From: an uncultured Christensenellaceae bacterium
GTDB taxonomy: Bacteria; Bacillota; Clostridia; Christensenellales; CAG-138
Direction of reading: 5' to 3'
Assembly (NCBI GenBank): GCA_902475645.1
Contig: CABSAH010000030.1
Coordinates: 1-13,506 of the forward strand
Length of the DNA: 13,506 nucleotides
In this document: positions 1 to 5,589 of the stretch, piece after piece
Numbering within the stretch: position 1 is the first letter of the stretch
Layout of the letters: the number at the start of each line of letters is the position of its first letter
Program-made: the position numbers and the translations under genes
Notes under the pieces: generated by a model
Seen by the model: only the letters and a program-made list of their open reading frames with translations
Database searches by the model: none
Told to the model about the DNA's origin: nothing

Positions 1-1
1 T

Positions 2-622
2 GGTAATGGAACAAATCATCCATATTCTTTCCTTGCAGTAATCGTTTCGTTGATTCCGCTGTCTATGATATTGCTTTGGTACGGGGGGTACCTCGAAACT
101 GAACTTCGTAAAAGGTGCTATTTCTCTATCTTGCGCACCGGAAACATTGTCGTATGGGCAATATCTAAAATAGTAAATTGTATAATCATTTCCATACTCT
201 ATGCCCTTATATTATCAGTTATTATATGGCTATTGACAGGTATGAAGCCGTGCGGTGAAAGTGAATCGCTCTTCTTATATAGTGAACTTCACTATCTCAC
301 ATCAACACACATGATATATTTTCTGCTGTTTTTCATTGTGCGCATAACAACGATACTGCTCATTCAACTGTTTACCATGCTCACTTTCGCAAACAGCAAA
401 CTTAGTGCCTCTTCGGCTTTATTATATACATTTTGTTGTCTCGCTATGCCACGATGGATGATATATTTGCCAGTAGGGTCAACGATGTTGGTGCAGGGTT
501 TGGCTTCGGGAGGCGCATACCTTCATTTATTCGTTGCATCTTCAATATACATATTATTTTTTGCGGTTGCAATTCTATTGGTATCTCGCAAAAAAACATT
601 TCTGAGCAAAATATCATTATGA
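2..622 (+). CDS. ABC-2 type transporter permease, 5' part missing
   Basis: The frame is open from the first bases of the window, so the gene starts upstream; 206 codons are visible before the TGA. The product is very hydrophobic, with about five membrane segments: a first one within the opening 25 residues, then around ISKIVNCIIISILYALILSV, MIYFLLFFIVRITTILLI, a stretch near PRWMIYLPVG, and a last one ending in the basic tail SRKKTFLSKISL. This is the look of an ABC-2 type permease. It ends 17 bases before the ATPase gene, whose ribosome site GGAGG lies in the gap, so the two are probably cotranscribed. With the second permease at 1287-2069 it would form a heterodimeric channel. The substrate is not readable from this protein. 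A TTG at position 50 is in frame but is internal, not the start. Confidence 0.7.
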   Translation, partial: GNGTNHPYSFLAVIVSLIPLSMILLWYGGYLETELRKRCYFSILRTGNIVVWAISKIVNCIIISILYALILSVIIWLLTGMKPCGESESLFLYSELHYLTSTHMIYFLLFFIVRITTILLIQLFTMLTFANSKLSASSALLYTFCCLAMPRWMIYLPVGSTMLVQGLASGGAYLHLFVASSIYILFFAVAILLVSRKKTFLSKISL

Positions 623-639
623 GGAATTAGGAGGATAGT

Positions 640-1287
640 ATGGATAATCAGGTGGTTTGTATGAAATCTGTGCGTAAACAGATAAAGGGACGTGTTATTT
701 TGGATAACGTTTCGTTTGAAGCCAATGAGGGAGAAACTTATGCCATCGTTGGACGCAACGCATCAGGTAAGAGCATGTTTCTAAAAGCCATGTGTGGATT
801 GATAAGCGTTGACGCCGGGATAATACGGGTTTTTGGCGATGATATTTGTAGTGGGAAATTCCCGAGGAACACGGGGATTCTTATTGAGCACCCGGGGTTT
901 CTTCCACAGTACAGCGGATATAAAAATCTCAAGCTACTTGCAGAAATCCAAAACACCATATCTCCAAAGAGAATATCAGAAGCGATGGAGCTTGTAGGCT
1001 TAGATAGCAGCGATGCTCGCCCTTACCGTAAATACAGCCTTGGCATGCGCCAAAAGCTGGGATTAGCTCAAGCACTGATGGAAAACCCAAGACTGCTTAT
1101 TTTGGATGAGCCCATGAATAATCTGGATGCAGAAAGCATTGATCACATGCGAGAAGTTTTGCATGGCTTGTCTAAGGATGGCGTCACAATGATCATTGCC
1201 ACCCATCTACCGGAGGATGTTCAAATGCTTTGCACAGTCACGTATTCTATAAACAACGGCTTGCTGAAGAAAGAGGGTGAAAAGTAA
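640..1287 (+). CDS. ABC transporter ATP-binding protein, LanF/BcrA-like
   Basis: The 215-residue protein is a single nucleotide-binding domain. Walker A is GRNASGKS (38-45), with Ala where the consensus has the third Gly; the invariant Gly-Lys-Ser is kept. The signature is SLGMRQ (133-138), Walker B is LLILDEP (152-158, catalytic Glu157), and the switch His is His189. Where most ABC ATPases have a Q-loop, this one reads LIEHPGF, with Glu83. Known: that E-loop variant marks the LanF proteins of LanFEG lantibiotic immunity transporters and related bacitracin-type exporters. Inferred: it energises export or removal of a peptide antibiotic from the membrane together with the two flanking permeases. 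The ATG follows GGAGG closely, and the TAA overlaps the next ATG (TAATG), which indicates translational coupling. No sensor kinase or bacteriocin gene is in view. Confidence 0.88.
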   Translation: MDNQVVCMKSVRKQIKGRVILDNVSFEANEGETYAIVGRNASGKSMFLKAMCGLISVDAGIIRVFGDDICSGKFPRNTGILIEHPGFLPQYSGYKNLKLLAEIQNTISPKRISEAMELVGLDSSDARPYRKYSLGMRQKLGLAQALMENPRLLILDEPMNNLDAESIDHMREVLHGLSKDGVTMIIATHLPEDVQMLCTVTYSINNGLLKKEGEK

Positions 1288-2069
1288 TGGGCGTTTTACG
1301 GACGGATTTAAAGCGCATATTTACCTCATGGATATTCTATTTGTCTGTGTTTATTGTTATTATAGGGGGGGTCGTTCAATGCCTCCTAATATATCCTGAT
1401 CCCACAGACCACAGTAGTACATATGGAGCGCTGAATTGCTTTCTTGCAGCTTTTTGTCTTTCTGGGTACGGCCCCGTAGTTGCGCCTGTACTTGCGGTGC
1501 TGCCATTTGCTACTGCATATATCGATGACATCCAAACAGGATATGTGAAATCTATAATCGCAAGAACTACCAGAAGATCATATGTAATGGGAAGGGTAGT
1601 TTCTACTGGAATATCCGGGGGCATGGCTTTGTTATTAGGCTATTTGCTTACATTAGCTCTTTTTGCCGCAATTGATCCGCTGCCCTCCGCCAGAACAATG
1701 ATTCTTGGGGGAGCCTTTGTTAACATATACCATCGCTCAATGCTGCTATATGCTCTTCTGACATCAATAAACGCCTTTGCTTCTGGCTTCATCTACGCTC
1801 TGCTATGCATGGCTTTTTCTGCGGTTACGAACAACAAGTATATTGGCATTATTGCACCAACAGGAATCTCTCTTTGTTCGTCACTGATAGCATGGGCAAT
1901 CCCTTTTGCATCCGTAAAGAACGTACTGCTCTACATATTGCCCAGCGTCACGCTTGTTTTTGAGCTTACAACCGAATTGCGCCTACTACGTGATTACTTT
2001 CTGCTCTTTACCAGTACCATCGTTATGATAGTTATATCACAGCGTTGGCAAAAGAATGGCAGGCTTTGA
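1287..2069 (+). CDS. ABC-2 type transporter permease
   Basis: The 260-residue membrane protein starts at the ATG that overlaps the stop of the ATPase gene. It has about six hydrophobic segments: near residues 14-34, 50-75, 105-128, 150-180, 185-208 and 230-250. The stretch AYIDDIQTGYVKSIIARTTR (about 77-96), between the second and third segments, is the cytoplasmic coupling region typical of ABC-2 permeases of the bacitracin/lantibiotic type. It forms the membrane part of the transporter with the preceding ATPase and probably the permease at the window's left edge. It is the last gene of the cassette: an intergenic region and a strong terminator follow. Substrate not determined. Confidence 0.82.
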   Translation: MGVLRTDLKRIFTSWIFYLSVFIVIIGGVVQCLLIYPDPTDHSSTYGALNCFLAAFCLSGYGPVVAPVLAVLPFATAYIDDIQTGYVKSIIARTTRRSYVMGRVVSTGISGGMALLLGYLLTLALFAAIDPLPSARTMILGGAFVNIYHRSMLLYALLTSINAFASGFIYALLCMAFSAVTNNKYIGIIAPTGISLCSSLIAWAIPFASVKNVLLYILPSVTLVFELTTELRLLRDYFLLFTSTIVMIVISQRWQKNGRL

Positions 2070-2374
2070 TTGGTCTAAGGCAGCATAGTGGCGGTTTGCC
2101 GAATGGTACGATATAGGTACAATTGTATTGCCCAATGATACTTTTGCATATAACTAAGAGACGTTTCATGCGCGAACTGTGACGTGGATACAAGAATAGC
2201 CGAGTGTATCTCAAAGCACGATCCAATAATCAAAACGATATGGAGTAATCTTGTTTCAGCTTAGTTCTTGATGTTTGCATTATTTTCTTAAAAACAAAAG
2301 CTCAGCCAATATGGATGAGTGAATTCCTTTATCCATAAAAGAACACATGATGGATTATGGAATCCGTCTCCGTC
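2070..2374. other. Intergenic stretch, no gene seen
   Basis: I see no convincing coding region here on either strand. The sequence is AT-rich. It contains two overlapping short inverted repeats near 2310-2360, one with arms ATGGAT and ATCCAT and one with arms TCCATAA and TTATGGA, which cannot both form at once. It may be the 3' untranslated region of the transporter cassette or the leader of the sigma-like gene. No clear promoter could be assigned. Confidence 0.4.
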
Positions 2375-2417
2375 AAGCGCTGTGAAAACCGTATGGTTTC
2401 ACGGCGCTTTTCGTTTT
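2375..2417 (+). terminator. Rho-independent terminator between transporter cassette and sigma-like gene
   Basis: Arms 2375-2390 and 2395-2409 form a long stem (one G-U pair and one bulged A) around a GTAT loop, and the stem runs into TTTTCGTTTT. It probably ends transcription of the ABC cassette. Whether it also attenuates transcription entering the sigma-like gene is open. Confidence 0.8.
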
Positions 2418-2456
2418 CGGCCGAGCTTGCGGTACATCCGAGCGCCTCCGTTTCTT

Positions 2457-2486
2457 CTTGATTTCTCATTCAAAAATCAAGTTTTT
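2457..2486 (+). terminator. Terminator-like hairpin directly ahead of the sigma-like gene
   Basis: The arms CTTGATTT (2457-2464) and AAATCAAG (2474-2481) are a perfect 8-base inverted repeat followed by five T. The ribosome site ACGGAGG begins at once behind it (2487-2493). The stem is AT-rich, so as a terminator it is of moderate strength. Its place between any upstream promoter and the ribosome site suggests a regulatory role, either attenuation or shielding of the ribosome site. Confidence 0.55.
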
Positions 2487-2499
2487 ACGGAGGTTACTT

Positions 2500-2922
2500 A
2501 TGAAAACAATCAATTTGAGAGAATTCTATTCGTCTATATATTCCACCGATGTTATGTGTGAAGTGCCGGACGAGGTTGCGGAGCTTTTGATGCTATATCG
2601 GCAAATCGAACGAGCGCAGCGTCAATACATTCGCCGCCATAAGGCGTATTTCTCCCTTGACAGGGATGACGGGATCGAACTGCAAGCTCTGTTGTTCACA
2701 CCATCAGCACAGGAGGTCTATGAAAAGAAATGTCTGCATAACGAGCTTTGCATGGCGTTATCGGAATTGACGGAAAAACAGTTGGTACGGCTGTATGCTC
2801 ACGCTGTACTCGGCATGGGCTATGCGCGCATTGCGGCAATAGAGGGCGTTGATGAGAGCGCCGTGCGGCGTTCCATCAGCAGGGCGACGACGCAGTTAAG
2901 AAAAAAGATACAACTTTTTTAG
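2500..2922 (+). CDS. Small sigma-70 region-4-like protein of the mobile element
   Basis: The 140-residue protein has a C-terminal sigma-70 region-4-like helix-turn-helix, about residues 86-136: ALSELTEKQLVRLYAHAVLG, then a helix-turn-helix around YARIAAIEGVDESAVRRSI. There is no region 2, so it cannot be a complete sigma factor. The N-terminal half is predicted helical with charged residues. I chose the ATG at 2500 because ACGGAGG stands 6 bases before it; an in-frame ATG at 2458 would fall within the preceding hairpin. Known: small sigma-like proteins of this kind (Orf7-like in Tn916) sit upstream of xis and int and help transcription of conjugation or excision genes. Here it lies about 500 bases upstream of xis in the same orientation, which fits a role in element regulation. 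That role is inferred from position. Confidence 0.75.
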   Translation: MKTINLREFYSSIYSTDVMCEVPDEVAELLMLYRQIERAQRQYIRRHKAYFSLDRDDGIELQALLFTPSAQEVYEKKCLHNELCMALSELTEKQLVRLYAHAVLGMGYARIAAIEGVDESAVRRSISRATTQLRKKIQLF

Positions 2923-3263
2923 CTGTACCCCGTCCGAAAACAGCCGTTTTATGTAGTGGTTATTAGAGGAACATATTTCCTCTGATGTTCCTTAACAACT
3001 GAAAATCCAACTGCCCAAACACATTAGCCGTATGGCGAGCGATTAACGCGATTGCCACGACCCATGCAGCAGACAATGATACTTCCGTTCAGCCACAGCC
3101 CGAGCGTTAAAAGCGTCGCAGGCAATGGGAGCGGCTCGCGGAGAACCCGGGAGAGGTGAAATTCCTATGCAGACCTGATTGGTCGGTTTGAGGCTGTTGC
3201 CCCTGCACATCGGGAAGTAGTGTCGAATAGGTGTGCATGAACATATTAAGAAGAAACGGAAAG

Positions 3264-3320
3264 GGCGGCGGCTTATTCTGCTCATGCAGATTCAAAAAAA
3301 GTCGCCGCCTGTTTCTATTT
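3264..3320 (+). promoter_or_regulatory. GC-rich two-part hairpin in the xis leader
   Basis: Outer arms GGCGGCGGCTT (3264-3274) and AAGTCGCCGCC (3299-3309) pair over 11 positions with one G-U. Inside is a second perfect stem, TCTGC (3277-3281) with GCAGA (3286-3290), around TCAT. A loose T-rich tail (TGTTTCTATTT) follows. It could be a terminator for incoming transcripts or part of an attenuator. The function is inferred from shape only. Confidence 0.5.
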
Positions 3321-3322
3321 AC

Positions 3323-3409
3323 GCCGGATAAAACATAACCCACACCTTTGCGCCGGAGCAGTTTTGCCTGTAAACTTTGGATAACAGGCATTTGTATCCG
3401 GCAGTTTTT
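3323..3409 (+). promoter_or_regulatory. Attenuator-like nested repeats ending in a U tract before xis
   Basis: GCCGGATA (3323-3330) is repeated inverted as TATCCGGC (3395-3402), with a five-T run at 3405-3409. Inside, GCCTGT (3366-3371) pairs with ACAGGC (3384-3389), while GGATA (3379-3383) can compete for TATCC (3395-3399). The T run ends four bases before the GAGGAGG that serves xis. Competing arms plus a T run directly ahead of a ribosome site is the layout of a transcription or translation attenuator. No ligand or leader peptide is proven. Confidence 0.45.
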
Positions 3410-3427
3410 AATGAGAGGAGGATGCAC

Positions 3428-3637
3428 ATGAACGCCGATTTAGCTATGGATACGGTAGATAATGCCTGTGAGCGGCGAACATACACGGTTTCGGAGATCG
3501 CACGTTTGCTCGGTATCAGCTCAAACGCAGCCTATGAACTTGTAAAGGAAGAACTATTTAAGTCTGTGCGAATTGGTACGTCGATACGGGTGTCAAAGAA
3601 GTCCTTTGATAAGTGGTTAGACGAACAAGAACTTTAA
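3428..3637 (+). CDS. xis: Excisionase, MerR-like helix-turn-helix DNA-binding protein
   Basis: The 69-residue protein consists almost entirely of one excisionase-type winged helix-turn-helix (about residues 19-65): YTVSEIARLLGISSNAAYEL, a short turn, then the wing VRIGTSIRVS and the closing helix KKSFDKWL. Such proteins bind and bend the attachment site and steer the neighbouring integrase toward excision. The ATG at 3428 stands 6 bases behind GAGGAGG (3415-3421); the ATG at 3422 touches the ribosome site and is less likely. The stop lies 23 bases before int, so the pair is probably one operon. The length fits Xis proteins of Tn916-type elements. Confidence 0.85.
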   Translation: MNADLAMDTVDNACERRTYTVSEIARLLGISSNAAYELVKEELFKSVRIGTSIRVSKKSFDKWLDEQEL

Positions 3638-3660
3638 TCAAAATCAAAGGAGATAGAAAA

Positions 3661-5082
3661 ATGGCTTCAATAGTAAAAAGAAAATCAAAATACTCTGTTG
3701 TATATTCCTATTACGATGAGCAGGGCGAGAAGAAACAAAAATGGGAAACATGGGGAACCATGAAAGAAGCAAAAAAGCGTAAGGCTGAAATTGAATACAA
3801 GCAGGACAACAATACGTTTGTCCGACCAAGCATAAAGACGATTTCCGATCTGATGTATGATTTCGTAGAATTGTACGGCGTGAACAAATGGGCGCTCTCC
3901 ACGTTTGATGCGAAAAAGGGGCTGATAGACAACTACATCAACCCAATCATCGGGGAAGTGAAAATAACCGACGTTACGCCGCGCATGATGGACGAGTATT
4001 ACAAAAAGCTCTTAAAAGTCAAGAGCGCCCCGCGTCATAAGGGGCAGGTGTCGGACACTTGCGTGTCGGCGCGCAACGTCAAGGAAGTGCATAAGATTTT
4101 GAACTGTGCGTTTAACCAGGCGATCCGTTGGGAGTATATGGAGCATAATCCCGTGGCAAAGGCGACGCTTCCCAAATCGGAAACGAAGCAGCGCGCTATT
4201 TGGACAGCGGACGACTTGTTTAAGGCGCTCAATGTCTGCGAGGATGAGCGTTTGGCGCTCTCCATCAATTTGGCGTTTTCCTGTTCCCTGCGGCTCGGGG
4301 AAATGATGGGGCTGACATGGGATTGCGTGGATATTGATGAAAAGAGCATCGCGGAAAACAATGCGTCGGTCTACATCGAAAAGGAACTCATGCGCGTTTC
4401 CAAGAACGCTCTCGATAAGCTCGACAGCAGGGATGTTATAAAGACGTTTCCGGCGGTGTTCACAAGCAATAATACGGTGCTTATCCTAAAAAAGCCCAAG
4501 ACAAAGACAAGTATACGCCGTGTATGGCTGCCAAAGACCGTTGCCGAAATGCTTGTTGCATGGAAAAAGAGCCAAAGCGAGTTAAAAGAGTTTTTGGGCG
4601 ACGAATACCATGACTTTAATATGGTGATCGCGCTGCCAAACGGCAGACCGCTTGAGGGACAAATCATATCACGTTCATTCAAGGCGCTTATCCGCGAGCA
4701 TGACCTCCCTGACGTTGTTTTCCACAGCCTCCGGCATACAAGCACGACCTACAAGCTGAAGCTCAACAGGGGCGATATGAAAGCCGTACAGGGCGACACG
4801 GGACACGCACAGCTCAAAATGGTATCGGATGTATATTCTCATATACTTGATGAGGACAGGAGATTGAACGCCGATAAGTTTGAGAAGGAATTCTATCAGC
4901 ATCAAAAGCTTGACAAAGAAGATGCAAAGCAGCCGGAGGCTGAGCAGCCCGAAGCCGCAACGGGCGATGTGGCAAAGGTAATCGAATTGCTGAATCAATC
5001 GCCAGAGCTAACCACTCAACTTTTGCAGCTTTTGGGCGGTGTGGTATCACAAGGTACTGTACGTGCTGTGAGCGCCAATTAG
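3661..5082 (+). CDS. int: Tyrosine recombinase/integrase of the mobile element
   Basis: This 473-residue site-specific recombinase integrates and excises the element through a covalent 3'-phosphotyrosine intermediate. Domains in order are an arm-type DNA-binding N-terminus (about 1-55, basic), a SAM-like core-binding domain (about 60-170) and a catalytic domain (about 180-405). The catalytic residues are visible: Arg211 (SLRLGE), His355 and Arg358 (HSLRHT), His382 (TGHAQ) and the nucleophile Tyr392 (DVYSH). Beyond residue 415 there is an extra tail of about 55 residues, first acidic and Pro/Glu-rich, then Leu/Gln-rich. Tn916 Int, about 405 residues, lacks such a long tail. AAAGGAG (3646-3652) stands 8 bases before the ATG. 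The gene is intact. Its stop overlaps the first of six ATTAGC repeats, and a tRNA-Arg gene lies 205 bases downstream, which makes that tRNA region the likely target. Confidence 0.93.
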   Translation: MASIVKRKSKYSVVYSYYDEQGEKKQKWETWGTMKEAKKRKAEIEYKQDNNTFVRPSIKTISDLMYDFVELYGVNKWALSTFDAKKGLIDNYINPIIGEVKITDVTPRMMDEYYKKLLKVKSAPRHKGQVSDTCVSARNVKEVHKILNCAFNQAIRWEYMEHNPVAKATLPKSETKQRAIWTADDLFKALNVCEDERLALSINLAFSCSLRLGEMMGLTWDCVDIDEKSIAENNASVYIEKELMRVSKNALDKLDSRDVIKTFPAVFTSNNTVLILKKPKTKTSIRRVWLPKTVAEMLVAWKKSQSELKEFLGDEYHDFNMVIALPNGRPLEGQIISRSFKALIREHDLPDVVFHSLRHTSTTYKLKLNRGDMKAVQGDTGHAQLKMVSDVYSHILDEDRRLNADKFEKEFYQHQKLDKEDAKQPEAEQPEAATGDVAKVIELLNQSPELTTQLLQLLGGVVSQGTVRAVSAN

Positions 5083-5223
5083 CAAGAAATTAGCCGTAAA
5101 AATCGAGCAATTAGCAAAAAGGGCAAAAAAATTAGCAAAAAGCCGTTTCGCGGGACGGGCGATTAGCAAGCAATACGGATGGAAAGGAGGTCAACTAATG
5201 AAAAAGCGGATGTACGAATTAGC
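5078..5223 (+). repeat. Six direct ATTAGC repeats, candidate integrase arm sites
   Basis: ATTAGC occurs at 5078, 5089, 5110, 5131, 5162 and 5218, all on the + strand. Most copies are followed by A-rich bases, and two copies share ATTAGCAAAAAG. They lie between the int stop codon and the tRNA genes. Known: the N-terminal arm domain of such integrases binds short direct repeats flanking the core site. Inferred: these are the arm sites of the attachment site. Confidence 0.6.
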
Positions 5224-5251
5224 AAAAACACGGCGGTGCCTGAAAAAGGAA

Positions 5252-5282
5252 AAAGCCCACAAACGCTGTGTTTATGGGCTTT
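5252..5282 (-). terminator. Rho-independent terminator behind tRNA-Arg
   Basis: On the minus strand, arms 5282-5270 and 5264-5252 (13 bases each, one U-G pair) form a stem with a 5-base loop, followed by TTTTTCCTTTTT. It begins 4 bases past the tRNA 3' end. It would end transcripts from the tRNA promoter before they run antisense into int. Confidence 0.85.
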
Positions 5283-5286
5283 CTGG

Positions 5287-5360
5287 CGTTCCCGGGGCGA
5301 CTCGAACGCCCGGCCTACCGCTTAGGAGGCGGTCGCTCTGTCCGACTGAGCTACGGGAAC
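5287..5360 (-). tRNA. tRNA-Arg, anticodon CCU
   Basis: The minus strand folds into a complete 74-base cloverleaf. Acceptor GTTCCCG pairs with CGGGAAC (discriminator G), D stem GCTC with GAGC, anticodon stem ACCGC with GCGGT, and T stem GGGCG with CGCCC around TTCGAGT. The anticodon loop CTCCTAA gives CCU (5324-5326), which reads AGG. CCA is not encoded. Its 3' end faces the integrase gene. I see no promoter in the 44 bases before it, so it most likely depends on the promoter at 5478-5506 and is cotranscribed with the broken tRNA copy. Confidence 0.95.
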
Positions 5361-5404
5361 ACGGGCTTTGGGGAGTGGCTCTTGGCGAGTGTACGTCCTC
5401 CGCC

Positions 5405-5443
5405 TTAGGAGGCGAACGCTCTATCCTGCTGAGCTACGGAGAG
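5405..5443 (-). pseudogene. 5' half of a second tRNA-Arg(CCU), cut behind the anticodon loop
   Basis: On the minus strand, acceptor strand CTCTCCG, TA, D arm GCTC-AGCAGGATA-GAGC, then TTCGC and the anticodon loop CTCCTAA (anticodon 5407-5409) are all in place. Behind the loop there is no T arm and no CGGAGAG to close the acceptor. The next bases (GGCGGAGGACG and on) do not continue a tRNA, although GCGGA could pair with TTCGC after skipping one G. It lies about 35 bases behind a perfect promoter, as a real tRNA gene would. It shares CGCCTCCTAAG with the intact neighbour but differs from it elsewhere, so it is not a simple copy. It is probably the remnant of a resident tRNA gene split by integration; a decayed gene is the alternative. 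Confidence 0.75.
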
Positions 5444-5477
5444 ATTCTGCGCGCGGATTATTCCGGACGCAGAGTTG

Positions 5478-5506
5478 ATTATACCGTGCCGAAGGGAAAT
5501 TGTCAA
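5478..5506 (-). promoter_or_regulatory. Perfect sigma-A promoter for the tRNA-Arg genes
   Basis: On the minus strand TTGACA (5506-5501), a 17-base spacer and TATAAT (5483-5478) match the consensus at all 12 positions. Transcription should start near 5471 and run through the broken tRNA half into the intact tRNA-Arg. Such strength is usual for stable RNA genes. Confidence 0.9.
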
Positions 5507-5519
5507 TATGCAAGCCCCT

Positions 5520-5589
5520 CGGCGCGGTATTTTATTCGGTTTGCTTTTTCTCTGCGGCGCAGTATTTTGTTCGGTTTACTTCTTCTCTA
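5520..5589. repeat. 35-base tandem duplication at the 3' end of ileS
   Basis: Copies 5520-5554 and 5555-5589 agree at 30 of 35 positions, and all five differences are transitions. The copy at 5555-5589 contains the last codons and stop of ileS; in the other copy the stop TAA has become CAA. The array sits between ileS and the tRNA promoter. Confidence 0.8.

Larger units (their letters stand above)
2923..3427 (+). other. 500-base noncoding leader region with alternative RNA hairpins
   Basis: No convincing gene is seen between the sigma-like gene and xis. In related elements this slot can hold another small gene. The region contains several inverted repeats on the + strand. One is an overlapping pair at 2965-2991 (AGAGGAA with TTCCTCT, or GGAACAT with ATGTTCC). 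Another is a GC-rich two-storey hairpin at 3264-3309. A third is a nested set at 3323-3402. A 33-codon frame at 3237-3338 exists but has only a weak ribosome site. This looks like a structured 5' leader for xis-int. Confidence 0.5.
1..5286. mobile_element. Integrase-proximal end of an integrated (conjugative) element, partial
   Basis: Seen: an ABC transporter cassette, a sigma-70-like protein, an excisionase and a tyrosine integrase lie in one direction and end next to the 3' end of a tRNA-Arg gene. The sequence is more AT-rich at the left and differs in character from the GC-rich genes to the right. Known: Tn916/Tn1549-type elements of Firmicutes carry a small sigma-like gene, xis and int in this order at one end, and many tyrosine integrases use tRNA genes as targets. 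Inferred: the element continues to the left beyond the window. No conjugation gene is visible here, so a phage or a non-conjugative island is not excluded. The right boundary is uncertain: it may lie at the tRNA 3' end (about 5287), in the anticodon loop of the intact tRNA (about 5325), or in that of the broken tRNA (about 5405). Confidence 0.75.

Noticed and set aside
2319..2561. 80-codon + strand frame
   Set aside because: It crosses the terminator at 2375-2417 and overlaps the start of the sigma-like gene in another frame, with no ribosome site.
3043..3427. Two minus-strand frames between the sigma-like gene and xis
   Set aside because: No ribosome site and no domain; they lie in a hairpin-rich leader and would be antisense to it.
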